The position numbers were made by a program, and so were the translations under genes. Source: Cheiracanthium punctorium (Eukaryota; Arthropoda; Arachnida; Araneae; Cheiracanthiidae). From it: a stretch of 64,000 nt of DNA. Positions 10,587 to 22,564 of this stretch are shown here, piece by piece. The notes under the pieces are model-generated. The model was not told where the DNA came from. It saw only the letters and a list, made by a program, of their open reading frames with translations, and searched no databases. The stretch lies in assembly GCA_038373885.1 (NCBI GenBank), contig JAWZYV010001796.1, positions 186,001 through 250,000 of the forward strand, in the 5' to 3' direction. Each line of letters starts with the position of its first letter. Positions within the stretch are counted from its first letter, which is position 1.

Positions 10587-11741
10587 TGGATTCTAAATGA
10601 TATTTGGCTAATGAAAACTTTCCTTCAATTTATATTAAAAAAAAAACAGTTAATTATTTGAAAAATGAGCACAAGAAACATTGCTTTTGAATGCTGTGAA
10701 AATTGCCGTGATTGTAAAATTTTACGTGAATTGCACAATTTTGTGTTTGATTGAGTGTGCAAGCAGCAGCTAGTTTTCCAACTTTGATTTTGTGAATAAT
10801 TAATTTATTCTTCTGCAAAATTTATATGTTGGTGTAACATATGTTTCTTTAATTTTCACGTATTTAGAAATAGAGGAAAAATATGCAAATTAAACCTAAA
10901 AAATGGTCCTGAAGTTTCATAAATACTTTCGACTCTCTGCGCATAAACTCGCCCATGAAAATGTTACACATACGCTCCATAATAAAAATGGAAAAGAGAA
11001 AAAAATACATACAACAAATACATACAACGGTAAGTAAAATACAACGGAAGCGTTATTCTGTATAACAATGTGGGGCCGGAAAGTAAAACTGTAGGTGGAG
11101 AAAGTCCAGGAAGAAATACTGAGAAGTGGAAAAATGCTCTTTACGTACATAATATAACAGTAAGTGCTAAAGCTTATGCTTTAAAACTTTCACAAAAATT
11201 CATATTTACTAAGCAAATATTGTTTGAAAATATTTTATTTAAAAATTTGCTTTTAGAAAGAAATATTTATACATTTTCTTGTGTGTATATATTACATTAA
11301 ATTTTATTTCCAAATTAAAATAATATCATCTTATACTTACATAAAATAAATAATAAATTATTTCCCAACAAATTCTTTCGGGTTTAGTGAAATATATATA
11401 TTATTACTCGTGTTTTAAATTTATCAATATTCTTTTTGAAAAAAATGGAGTAAAGAATCATTCTCCTGAAGCAAAATGAAATCTAAAACTTTCTGCTTCT
11501 TACCCCAAGAAAATCTTTTGTTTTGCGCTATATCAAGTAAAAAGTTGGTAGCCTTCAAAAAGTAAAAGTCGGCTTTTTCAAAATAGTAATGGGACTGAAA
11601 TTTGACTCTTTTAACAAGGATTTAATAATAATTGTTGCGTAAATGAAACCTCCATAGTTATATTTTATCATCAAATATAAACTTCATGACAATGTCTGAC
11701 AATGCATTGTCATCTTGTATTTATAATATATATATATATAT
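10587..11741. other. Unannotated AT-rich DNA
   Basis: Short opposing open frames around 10917-11300 are not recognised and are compatible with chance. A TA run leads into the LTR at 11742. Confidence 0.4.
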
Positions 11742-12662
11742 TGTGACGAATTTTCGGGGCAACCCGCTTCTCTGGGGCTTAAAATGGTTTAAGATTCGTA
11801 TTCTACGCTTCAAATAGATAAATTTTGCTTTTTGTTGCATCAAAATCGGCCAATTAGAACCGGAGATACGGAGGTTTCGCTTTCCCATATGTTTTTCTAT
11901 GGGGCTTCTAGAAATCTCGAGAAATATTAGTCCTAGGGCTTCGATCTCTTCACATTTGAAGACATATTTTTTGGGGCCAAATTTGGCAATATTTCGCCAA
12001 AAGTCGCCAAGTTTGGCGACTTTTTGGTCATTTGGCGCGATTTTCCCAATGGGGCCTGGAAGTTGTTTTTCTTGCATTAAAAGCGCATAATAACCTAACA
12101 TTTCTCTTCTATGACGTAATCAGAAGTCCCGCTTTATCTGTAATCTTCGAGGAATATACTTTTCTAGAAACTGCTCGCAGCTTCTGCCTCCTCTATAAAT
12201 TCCACCAGGGCGCTGCCCCGACAGTTCAGTGCGAGTTGAACGCTCAATGTGTGAAGCGCTCTCAGTACGCTTGCTTTGTGAATTGATAGTGCTATAGAAG
12301 CTGTGTTTTAGCTTGCTTTATGAAGCTGTTTTTTAAAGTGCTGTGTGTACATTTTTCATCGCTGAGTCTTGAGAGACTGTTAGTGTTATTTCTCGTATAT
12401 TTTCACTGAATTGTTGCCTGTGAAAGTGACTTTTTTTGTGAGAAATACAGCATTTGTGATAGCTTCTGATCTAAGAGAACTGTTAAAAGCACATTACTGT
12501 TTAATTGTGCTTGTGAATTTTGTACAGCTGATTGTTCCACGAAGTTCTTGAAGCAATAAAGTTATATTCCACCCTGACCATTGGACTTTTTACAAGCACG
12601 TTCTACACCAACTAGAATTTGGAACGACGAACCCCGGAAACAAGAAGAGTAGTTCCGCAACA
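11742..12662 (+). mobile_element. Solo LTR of an LTR retrotransposon (about 921 bp)
   Basis: The segment begins TGTGACGAATTTTCGG and ends AGTTCCGCAACA, the TG...CA ends of a long terminal repeat, with an ATAT duplication on each side (11738-11741 and 12663-12666). It lies inside a TA microsatellite, so the target duplication is weak evidence on its own. It carries a CTATAAA box at about 12193 and an AATAAA signal at about 12556, the promoter and poly(A) signals an LTR needs. No second LTR, primer-binding site or gag-pol frame lies nearby, so recombination between two LTRs probably left a solo copy. The length and the 4-bp duplication suit Ty3/gypsy, but that is inference. Confidence 0.7.
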
Positions 12663-12877
12663 ATATATATATATATAAATGTGTGTCAAATTTATTTTGT
12701 GATATACTATTAAAATATTTTTTAAAATTGAATTCAAACTATATTTCGAACAAAAAATTCAGTCTAATGTGGGTTAATGTTTTTTAGAGTATTTACTATC
12801 AATCCATTTTTTTGTGTTTTTAACATAATCTTCTAATTTAAAACGCCTACTTAAAAAATATAAGAGAACGCCCTCAG

Positions 12878-12927
12878 CCACCTTCAGCTTTGCTGATTTT
12901 TTTCAAAATCAGCAAAGCTGAGGGAGG
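12878..12927. repeat. Hairpin with perfect 17-bp stem
   Basis: TCAGCTTTGCTGATTTT (12884-12900) and its exact inverse (12905-12921) are separated by 4 bases. Weaker pairing extends about 11 bp further out. The right half is the start of the S1 repeat, so the left half is an inverted copy of that edge. Confidence 0.8.
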
Positions 12928-13170
12928 TATAAAATTTAAGCAACAGCTATTAAATTCTCCTGTTACCACCAGTGCCTTAAGCAACTGTTCAATGTCACAT
13001 CACTAATGACAAAACTCCCTCATGATAAGAATTTCTCCCGCAAAAATAAATAAATAAATAAATAAATATCGCAAGTATTGAGAGAACGGGCGATAGAAAC
13101 GCAATAATCAGATAGTCAAGATAAACGAATGGCCAGGGTAATACGTTTTTGAGATTGTGCTAGCATCTTG
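12895..13170 (+). repeat. Local direct repeat S1, copy b
   Basis: Shares GCTGAGGGAG, TGTTCAATGTCACATC and AACGCAATAATCAGAT with copy c at 16195. An AAAT run (13048-13069) has expanded inside it. Confidence 0.6.
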
Positions 13171-13899
13171 TCCGATAAAAAGTCTTAGGCAATTGAAAGA
13201 AGAGAAAAAGCATAAAAAGTAACATTTTGTTGTTAAACATGTCGAGTGAGCTACTCATAAAGTAGAAAAGTAAACGTTCGACATACGAATGCCTCCCATA
13301 GCATAAAGGTAATTTTATATCACCACGGTAAAGAATCGTTTTCATCATCAAAGAAAAAATAAATAAAGAATATTAGAAAAACAATAATAAGAGAGAGAAA
13401 AAAAGTTTATTTTAAGGTTTTTTTTTCCATTTTTATTCTGGTTACGCATTAGACAATTTAAACATAGTGGGCGTAAAAAAAAAAGAAAAAAAATTCACAT
13501 AAAATATGTGTTAGAAGCATAGCATTTTAAAATGGACCAGACTAAATAATAATAATAATTTATCCAGATATTTATAGACTAGATCAGTACTCGTTCATCA
13601 ATCCGGAGAAAGAAAATGATCTCTTAATATTCTTAATGAGAGTTAATCCTAGAGATGCGAAATCTGAAAAAGAATCAGAAATTTATTCACATGGCGTGGC
13701 ACTTACCTCACATGTTCTAATATTTTATACTTTCACATAAAGCTGTAAAATTATGGCACACAATTTATGTCAGTTTGATATGGAAATAGAAAAGAAAGAC
13801 CTTCATGAATAACTCACGACTTTCACGTTATTTACGACTCATCCTGTGTATTACGATTTCTTCGAATCGTACAAAAATAAAGAATTTTGGAGATCCCTC
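13171..13899. other. Unannotated AT-rich DNA
   Basis: A-rich purine tracts and no recognised gene. The last bases approach the degraded left end of a family B element. Confidence 0.35.
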
Positions 13900-14104
13900 T
13901 TTTGTACATTATTGTATGCAGTGGGGGGGGGGGTCGTAAAAATTCTAAAGGGTGGTTTTCATGCCCGTTTTAACAATACCCTTGGAAGAAGTATATTGAA
14001 GTATTCGTCTAATTTCTCAACTAAATTTCACATTGGGCTTTCCTCGAATACATTCATCAATGACGATTTTGTTTGTTTGTTTATTTGTGGGATTATGGCC
14101 GATT

Positions 14105-14480
14105 ATCTACTCTAGGTATCTAGGCCGAAGAAGGGCTGCCCTCCTTGGGGGTCTTTCTAAAGGGTTCTAACCCGTATTTATGACAAGTTTCGGAGAAAAC
14201 CACGGGAAAATTTCGAACGGCTAAGTCGACAAACGCGACCGGTTTATTCCCTACTAGCAATTTTGCTCGGGCTACCACCGGCCACGCAGCCAGCCGATGA
14301 CGGCCCGAGCAAAATTGCTAGTAATGTTTGTTCCTGGTATTCCTGTACCCAATTCCTGTACTCAGTTCCTGTATTCAAATATCAGGAACCTGGAAGGTAC
14401 CTGGTATTTGAACCAGGAACCTTCCGTCTCTCAGTTGAAGCGCTAAGCTCTTGGCCACTGGTGAGGCCAGTGACATGAAA
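14105..14480 (-). mobile_element. tRNA-derived SINE, copy 1
   Basis: Read on the minus strand, the head has an A-box-like TGGCCAAGAGCTTAG and a B-box-like GGTTCAAATACC at normal spacing, as in RNA polymerase III promoters. The body (14105-14262) contains GGTTTTCTCCG and ATACGGGTTAGAACCC and is shared with copies at 27530, 38867 and 48765. Head and body are split by a short hairpin element and by three TTCCTGTA-type tandem units. Confidence 0.65.
14252..14325. mobile_element. Miniature hairpin element, perfect 21-bp arms
   Basis: Arms at 14252-14272 and 14303-14323 are exact inverse copies, starting TACTAGCAATTTTGCTCGG, with a 30-base GC-rich loop. Flanking GTTTATTCC and GTTTGTTCC could be a 9-bp target duplication with one change. 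It sits inside the SINE. Being so short, it must depend on an enzyme from elsewhere. Confidence 0.6.
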
Positions 14481-14905
14481 TAGAATTCCTAAACTATTAA
14501 CCCTCCAAGCCGCTGTAACGTAAAATCCCTTCCACTTCATTCCAGTTTTCACTGAAATGCATCTCCAATTTAAATTATTTGTTAAGCTCAAGCATGATAA
14601 AAAAGTTCTGATATTAAAACTTTTCAGCAATATAGGAGCTTATTTTATGATAATTATAAATCTCCCAATAAAATATAATTTTTTATAAATAATTTTACAA
14701 CTACTCGAAAATTTCTACCGTGAAAACAACTTTACATTATTTGCCCATTCCCAAGGCTCTCAGAGGACGTTTTAATTTTAGTCAAGTGTTCTCTGTGAAA
14801 GAGGTATTAGTTTTTTACAAACCAGAGTCCGAAAGCTCACTATTACTCCAACACATTTTCCAAAGCGATTATTAACGACGCTGCCGTCCCCACATTGCAG
14901 TGACG

Positions 14906-15606
14906 TCGACAGGATTTTATTTTGGGGTTGGTTAGGGGCTGTGTATCAGATTGTAAACTAAGTTTCAATTATAAGCTAAATATCAAAGCTTGGGGGCTGC
15001 AGCGCCCTCAGTCCTAATCCTTTGGATGCGCTCTCGTCTAATTGTTATGAAATTCTGAACCGTCTTGGTTCATGTTAAATTTAAGATTAAAGTCGTTGTA
15101 GTCAGAATAGCATGCAGATTCGATAACACACTTAGTTGCAATAAAGTTTGAAGACCTCAAGTTCTTGAAAGAAAAACCGTTTTATTGAGAAGGTGGTTTA
15201 AAATACACTTATTAAAAAATACTATCTGTTGATGATCAACGATAAAATTACGTACTGCAAGAACAGACGGAACAGGCGAATAGAGGTGGAATGAGTTTAA
15301 AAAAAAAAGATTCAACACAGAAATTCTCGTTTGGCGAGAACATATACTTCGAAGAGATAACCAACGTCAATTACAGAGTTGCAATAAATTTAAACCAATG
15401 AAATTAAAGTAATCAAGCAGCTACTGGATCGTATTGAAAGTCAGTACTTGCATCAAAATAAATTAGTCTAAAATAAGCGTCAACTGACGGGAAGCAGAAA
15501 GGAATGAAAAACACGCTGCACATGCAAATCGGCATAGGAAAATATATTTATCCTAAGAGATGACAGCAGTCTGAAATAAACATACTTTAGAAAGGCTATT
15601 TTATGC
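14906..15606. other. Unannotated DNA
   Basis: Nothing recognised. Confidence 0.35.
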
Positions 15607-16012
15607 GGGGGAAAGTCGAAATACAAATTTTGAGAGCCAAAGTAAGGAAAAACGAGAACAGGAACAAAAGTTAAAATGCTTGACTTAAATAGATTAAATT
15701 AAAGCACTGAAAACCACTGATTGTGGTTATTAAATATTTGATCTACATCGCAGTTCCTTCTACCACGCCTTACCTTTTCCCCCTAAGAGTTCCTGTATGT
15801 TTTCTTACCGGGGGAAAGTCGAAATACAAATTTTGAGAGCCAAAGTAAGGAAAAACGAGAACAGGAAAAAAAGTTAAAATGCTTGACTTAAATAGATTAA
15901 ATTAAAGCGCTGAAATCCACTGATTGTTGTTATTAAATATTTGATCTACATCACAGTTCCTTCTACCACGCCTTACCTTTCCCCCCTAAGAGTTCCTGTA
16001 TGTTTTCTTACC
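15607..16012. repeat. 203-bp tandem duplication (two copies)
   Basis: Units 15607-15809 and 15810-16012 are nearly identical, each starting GGGGGAAAGTCG or GGGGAAAGTCG and ending TGTTTTCTTACC. Only a handful of substitutions separate them, so the duplication is recent. Confidence 0.9.
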
Positions 16013-16194
16013 CTGTCTATTTATATCGCCCTCTATATATTCTTTTTAATTTGCTGCACAGTAAATCGAGTTTTTATTTCACAAAGATCCTCCATATAAT
16101 ACTCTTTTATCAAAAGCTCGTTGCAACATATCTTTATTATCACGAACTTTTCCGTTCAAATCTTCCGCGAAAAGGAAAGCAGTGGGCAAGGTAA

Positions 16195-16470
16195 CAATAA
16201 CGTTCTGTTCTCTCTTTTAATCGGCAACGCTGAGGGAGACATGAAAACCTAATGTAGCAAATCAAGTTTCTGAGTTAACACCACTGTCTCGAACAGTTGT
16301 TCAATATCACACCGCTAATGACGATATTCCCTGCAGATAAGATTTGCTCCGCGGAGGAAAAAAAAAATAAGTATTACAAGTACAGAAAGTGCAATAATCA
16401 GATCGTCGGGACAAACGAATGGGGCTGGGAGGAAATACGTTATCTAAGATTGGCAGATCTAACGTTTATA
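16195..16470 (+). repeat. Local direct repeat S1, copy c
   Basis: Best-preserved copy of the block at 8265 and 12895, with GCTGAGGGAGACATG, TGTTCAATATCACACC and CAATAATCAGATCGTC. Confidence 0.6.
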
Positions 16471-17113
16471 CTTCGCAATAGAAAAGGGACCGAGTTTTGT
16501 TTTTAGAGTCTTAGAAAAGAAAAAAAAGTTTTATTATGTTTTAGGAAAATGAGTTTTCCAGATGGATTTGTCGTAGCATGATAACTGATTAAAATTCTTT
16601 GTATCTCAACAGCTGAAAGTAAAAAAAAATCTGCAATGCGTATAAACAGATTATAAACATAATAAACATTTTTATTTTCCAATTATGTAATTCGTATAAA
16701 ATTTATTGTCCAAAATTTGTTTCTTTCAGATTTCAAGAAAATTGTTATTTTTATTTTTTGTATTACTTAAAAATAAAACTGTAATATACAAAAATGTTAC
16801 TGAATTGTTTGTGAAAAGTTTAAGCTGAGAACTTAAAAAAAATAACATTCTTATAAGGTTGACCTACTTAAAAACACTATTAAGTGCTGCATTAACAAAT
16901 AGTGTGTTTGCGGAAGGACGAAATTCAGTTTCGTGTTACAATATTAATTAAAAATAACAAACTTTTCAGATTTTTTAAAAAATTATATTATGCTCACGTT
17001 ATCTTAGGAAAAACCAGCCATGCAAATATTTTTAATGCACTATGATTAATTTATACAGCTTTAATTGATATCACAGTGGTTAATACCTGTGTGAAAGGGC
17101 ATTTTTATATGAT

Positions 17114-17114
<1 letters not shown>

Positions 17115-17151
<37 letters not shown>
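17115..17151. repeat. (TTA)n microsatellite
   Basis: Uninterrupted trinucleotide repeat. Confidence 0.95.
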
Positions 17152-17152
<1 letters not shown>

Positions 17153-18087
17153 TTTGCATTATTAACTTATTTCAATAATAACTTCAATCCACATTGAGTA
17201 ATTTAAAAAATGAATTTTTAAAAAGTGTCCAGAGAATCATTTTATCCTCAACCAAAGGGTAAAATGATCCTTCGTTTAAAAATAATTGTAAATAGTTTTT
17301 ATCGGAGAAATAAAAAGTTATAAAAGTAATTATGACTATAGATAATGAAATAACTTAAGTTCCACAATCAGAGAGCACACATAATTTTTTAATGGACATT
17401 TTTTAAGGTGTCACAATAAAATAGAATATTTAAAAATCATAATTCAAAACTGATGACTGATAAAAAACGCAGAAATAAATTAAATACTGTCTTTTTCCGC
17501 CACTTCGAAAACTCGAAATATTTGTCCACTAATCACTAAAATACACATGATCAACATTCTCAAGTATCCCAGCTCATGCAGCATTCACCCACCAAGGTAA
17601 TCTAACCTAAATAATAATCTAAAAAATACACTCTATTCAGTGAACCAAGCCATATTTCTATACATGAAAGACTTTTAATTAAAGAAATAGGAAAAGTAGT
17701 GCTTACCTTATGAAATATGTTATAAAATCCTATTTTTCAAAGAATTCTATTTAGACGCGTCTAATACTGTTATCACTTTTATACCGCCATTGCTTCTTCT
17801 TCACTTGTGAAGACTAGTTTATGAGTTATCCGATAGACGGAGCTGCTTGTGTGGAAAAAAACGTTAGTGGATGGTATGTGGATCGTTTTAGGCCACCTTC
17901 CCGTACATGTGTCTGCATCTACGATTCAATTTGATCAACCATGTATTCAATTTGACGAGTAAAGTTTACGGTAAGCGTACATGATAAGATTATGAACTGT
18001 CCTTTTTGGGTCATGGCAAAGATGACTAAAAGCTTGGCGAGCTTTGGTAAATTATTCCCATATTTGAAGCAAACAAATAAAATAAAT

Positions 18088-18117
18088 ATAAAATAAAATA
18101 AAATAAAATAAAATAAA
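18088..18117. repeat. (AAAAT)n microsatellite
   Basis: Pentanucleotide repeat of about six units. Confidence 0.9.
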
Positions 18118-18898
18118 AAGTTCTAAAGCTGAAAACAACTTGCTGATATCTCTTATATTTGGCAGGGAATCTCCATATGATTTTTTATTATTGAATGTCA
18201 TATCTCAATTTCAAGTTAAATAGGTTTGAATAAAGGACATCAGAAATTTATATATTTTAATAACGTACAAGGAAGTCATGTGGTATCCACATCAGATTTT
18301 CGTTTAATGTAACAATATTCTCAATAATCTTGCGTAGTGAGAAACAAGCAAGAAAAAAATCGATATTTTTGTACATTTAAAAAGCTTTCAGAAAATATTA
18401 CATTTTCTCATTACCGCAGATATTTTCCAGATCTTTATTCAAATATGGACGTTTTAATTCTGTTTTCAATTTATTTCACCTCTTGCAATCATCATTTGAA
18501 ATAATGTGTATGTTTTTCTTGTATTGCGCCATTTCAACTATTGCAGTTCTTTTTCTGAATCTATGCCTTGGGCTTGAGAGATGATGCAGTTAAATTTATT
18601 TTTTTAACAAATCTCGCTTTGTTCGCAGTATTTATATGCACGTACTACACATAATGTAAACAGAAAATGAAATATTGCTAGGTTTATACAATTATAGAGA
18701 GTTATTGACATTTCTCAGTTTCACGTATTTTTTAATCTTTTGGAAAATTGCATTAAAAGTGTCCATGTTTAAGAGAATAGAATATGTTTAATAATTGATA
18801 ACGCAAACAACTTAAATTCTTGCGAAATTAAAAAAAAAAGAAATGTACGATTTCGGCTTGCGTACTTGCATGTCCGTTGATTTGCTAGTACGCAAAAA

Positions 18899-18950
18899 AT
18901 AGCTTAAATATTCTTAAAGCTATTTTTAGCTCTAAGAATATTTAAGCTAT
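18899..18950. repeat. Hairpin with perfect 18-bp stem
   Basis: ATAGCTTAAATATTCTTA (18899-18916) is exactly inverted at 18933-18950 with a 16-base loop. Further partial AGCTTAAATATTCGTTG copies follow to about 19010. Confidence 0.8.
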
Positions 18951-20155
18951 AATAGCTTTATCTAAAAATCTTAAATATTCGTTGTTCTCTAAATAGCTTA
19001 AATATTCGTTGTGCATACGTAGTATCGACAGTGTTATCCTAGATAGTTACACTACATTGTGGTCTATGGGAATTTCAAGCAAAGTAAAATCATCTCTGTA
19101 ATATAGAAATGCTCTCCAATTTCATCCGTCGGTCACACATACTATAGGATAACAATTATTGAGCTATATTACTTGGAAAAAAAAACCTTAACCTTTTAAC
19201 TGTTGGCGAGATTCAGGTAAACTTCGCTTTTAAACGCAGGACATATTGGGATTTTTTTTTATAACATGTACATTCTTTTGTTGTCGTCGTTCATTTGTCA
19301 AATGAAAATGTCGAAATAAAGTGGTTTTTGAGCGTATATTTATCGTCAAGGCAGACTGTTGGAAATAAAAAGGTCCAATTGCGGATCACAAGAAATTAGC
19401 AACCAAGTGCAAGTTGGAGGCAACTGGTCCAGGTGTGACTACAATCAAACGATTAAAAGTTTTTTTTTTCATACGTTCGTAAAGACTCTTGGCACTTCTG
19501 AGAATTGTACAATTTTAATTCGTCTGCGCCACATCATAGCATCATTCATGATAATCATATCGAACTTTTTATAAAATAAATCCGAAAATTTGAAGTTAAT
19601 TTTAAAATGTTTAATGATTATTTTAATTCAGCAGCTTTTGAATAATCCGTTTTTTTTTTAAAATTTCCCATAGTCAGTAATTCTCATACACAGGGGGTCT
19701 CAAAAAAGAGGGAAGTAACTCGCTTAAATTATCTATTAGAGGTAAGTGGGCGGTGTAAATGGATAAAAAAATTAAAATAAGTCGGGGGAAAAAAAAAGAC
19801 TTACGCTAAGAAAAAAATCATTTTTGTTGATTTTCAAAAAGTTACAGTTTTTAAATTTGTATACCACCCACATACAAAAAGATCCCCAATAGTAAAATGT
19901 GCCAACACTAATGAGGTGATGGATGAAATTTGAGAATTAAATTCTCAAAAATGTCAGACTTATACAGATAAATAAATACTGACATAAATCGCTTTTCAAT
20001 GGTTCTCTAAGGGAAAAAATCAGATCGGAAGATCTCATTTTAGTGGTCGTACAGAAATTGTGAAAGAGAGAATATATTTTACTCACTCTAGCAATAAATG
20101 TTTACATTCAAATTCATATATAGCTCCCGATCATCTTTGTTGACCGATATCTTTA

Positions 20156-20869
20156 ATAGTCTAAGAGGCAGCGACCGCCAGACCTTCGTCATAGTATAAA
20201 AGCTGAAACTTTCTCTGCGCATACCCCCCAACAAGGTAGGAACAATGGGCCACTATCATGGGCGCCCATAGGAATTTTTCTAGGGGGGGGGGCAAACTTC
20301 AAAAAAAATTTCTAGGGGGAAGCAAATTTCAAACTTTTAACAAATTTAGTACTGTTTTTGCGATTTGTTTACATCATGAGACAGTAACCTAAATCTCTAG
20401 GGGGGGCAAGTGCCCTACCTTGCCCCCCCCTATGGGCGCCCATGGCCACTATAAAGTTTGGATGACCGTGGCTTTGACGGGTAACAGGTGGCAAAGGTGT
20501 ATAAAATTGCAGAATATTTTCGTCGTTTCATAAAGCTTCATTTTTTTATAGGTTCTTATTCGCAATACTAGAAATCACTTATCCCTTGCCAGACACTTTT
20601 CCATCGTGGCAAACCCCCGCCAGACAATCCCAAACTCATGGAAAACTGTTGTGTCGTAAACTCCCGCGACGAAGTACGTCAAGCTGTCACAAAGTACCAA
20701 GCCCATTTTATACTGCTACTTCTGAACTTTCTTACGATGCTTCAGCGCGCTCGTAATAGAATTACGTGTTCCATGATTTTGAGATTGTCTGGCGGGAGCT
20801 TTGCCACGATGGAAAAGTGTCTGGCAAGGGATAAAGTGATTTCTAGTACTGCGAAGAAGGACACATAGA
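20156..20869 (+). mobile_element. Foldback element, family E copy 2, right arm missing
   Basis: Matches 22565-23090 of the complete copy, starting TAGTCTAAGAGGCAGCGACC, but stops after ACACATAG, before the last 200 bp or so of the right arm. It is inserted in the family D element and is itself interrupted at 20257-20443. Confidence 0.75.
20248..20452. mobile_element. 187-bp GGGCGCCCAT element with perfect 9-bp target duplication
   Basis: The insert (20257-20443) has ends ATGGGCGCCCATAGG and its inverse, followed inward by G-runs. GGCCACTAT is repeated exactly on both sides (20248-20256 and 20444-20452). The homologous position in the complete family E copy near 22650 and 23185 lacks the insert, giving an empty-site comparison. 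The 9-bp duplication is typical of Mutator-like elements, but the family is not assigned. Confidence 0.8.
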
Positions 20870-21137
20870 ACACCCCAAGATGTCTAATGGTGAAAAGCTG
20901 AAATTTTGTACATGACTTTATTTGTGCATGGGGCGCATTTTACTAATTATTTTGTACGGGGAGTTATATATAAATGTAAAAAATTAACTTTTTTTTTAAT
21001 TAACGAGAAGAATTTCGTGTAATTTAATCTGTTTTCCTATCTTGCTTTAATCATTTTTTTTTCAATTTATATTGCACACTTATCTCTAATTAATAAAGAA
21101 TTCAATAGTGTTACCAACGTTTTTTTAGAACACCCTG

Positions 21138-22297
21138 TGTGTTATGAGTGTTACTTTACAACCACTTAAGGCGTCACAAATGTACAACACATATGCACAA
21201 AAGTAGGGAACATCTCTTAATCTTTTGAAAATACATCCAATTTCATTTGATTCAGTGCTCAGAATTTGAATGACTGCACAAAAGAACGTTTCACAAGAAA
21301 TTACGTTAAACTGCTTCAGTTACTTTTATTTCTATGCAAATTACGTGAGTTAGTACTCGAAAAACAACTTCTTCTATAAACATTCTCTATTCTATAAAGC
21401 TTCTTTTTTCTGTTACTCCAGCCTTCTTTAATGTAACACGGCAGAAAAACCTTACGCATCTACCAAGAAAACGGAGCTGTCTTTTTAAATAAATCACCAG
21501 CTGAGTGACGCAAAGAAATGCAGCATTTTTTTTTCTTTTTTTTACGCGGTGATCTGTTTTTCTTAACGGATAGCTGCAAGTAAAAGCTGTACATAAGATA
21601 TTTACAAGTATAACGACGTTTTCTATATTATATTGCGATGGGGACTCATAAAAAGTTTACGAGATGCTTAACTAATACAATTTGTTTTATGTTACATTTT
21701 ATTTTACTAGAACTTTCGAGTGTGAGTTTATTACATAATGATTGAACGAAAATAAAATACGTACTTTAGATACTGTGATATATGTGTTATATGCGAGTGA
21801 ATATAATTTGTTTGGTAAATTTGTATAAAATTTTAACCAATATTATTTAAATGCAATAACCTTGTTCTTGAAAAATATATGAAATATATATAAGCTACTC
21901 AAGAGTTTTCAGACTTACTCTTCATAGTCTATTCTACACATTGGTAAATAATGGTAAACATTTGATAGTGACGAAACATTTAGTCACAGACAAGTTTTAA
22001 GGCATTTGAAAAATAACTAAATCCATTGCATTCTTCAAAAAATATGTTTTAATTATGAGAGCTCTTTTTACTATGATTTTCACAACGGCGATCACTTTTT
22101 AGAAACATTGTCATAATTTTATACGCCTAAATTTTAATATACTCTTTTAAAGTATTTCGCATTTACGAAGACATTATGGGAATTAGAAGATATGCAAGAA
22201 CTATCATTTTCAGTAAGCCAAAATATAATAAACATAAAACAATCGTATCGTCTAATATATCTTACGCTCAAAATTTACTATGTTCAATCACAGTGAG
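21138..22297. other. Unannotated AT-rich DNA
   Basis: Nothing recognised beyond T-runs. Confidence 0.4.
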
Positions 22298-22564
22298 ACG
22301 CTAAAAAGTATTCTGTTGAATTCAACAAAACTTGTTTGGTTAAGTAGTGTAATTTTAACAAAAGGTTGTTTGATTCAACCAAATTGATTTAACCTAATAC
22401 TTTGAATTTTGACCAATGAAATTTGAGAACCAATGAAATTTGAAATCTCTCGACAGTCAATTTACGCGTGCATTAGGACTTGCGCAGGAGTGTGAAATGC
22501 AGCCAGATCCGCGCAAAGGAGAAATGTTTAAATTCTTATTTACGGAGGAAGAGCGAAGAGCTAA

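Larger units (their letters stand above)
13900..14905. mobile_element. Family B long-TIR element, copy 3, interrupted and decayed
   Basis: The left block (13925-14050) aligns with 755-865 of copy 1, including ATTGAAGTATTCGTCTAATTTC. The right block (14770-14900) aligns with 905-1065, including TTTTAGTCAAGTGTTCTCTG. Between them lies foreign DNA with a tRNA-SINE. Outer tips are not recognisable. Confidence 0.5.
16471..19690. other. AT-rich DNA without recognised genes
   Basis: Contains a (TTA)n run at 17115-17151, an (AAAAT)n run at 18088-18117 and a hairpin at 18899-18950. A short inverted pair of ATCATTTTA-type sequence lies near 17235-17272. No coding frame is supported. Confidence 0.45.
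19691..21137. mobile_element. Family D transposon with degraded TIRs, hosting nested insertions
   Basis: The left end CAGGGGGTCTCAAAAAAGAG faces an inverted right end whose complement reads CAGGGTGTTCTAAAAAAACG. The two remain alignable for roughly 100 bp. The interior carries the foldback copy at 20156-20869, which in turn carries a 187-bp element. A truncated relative lies at 3870-4103. No transposase is seen. Confidence 0.55.
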
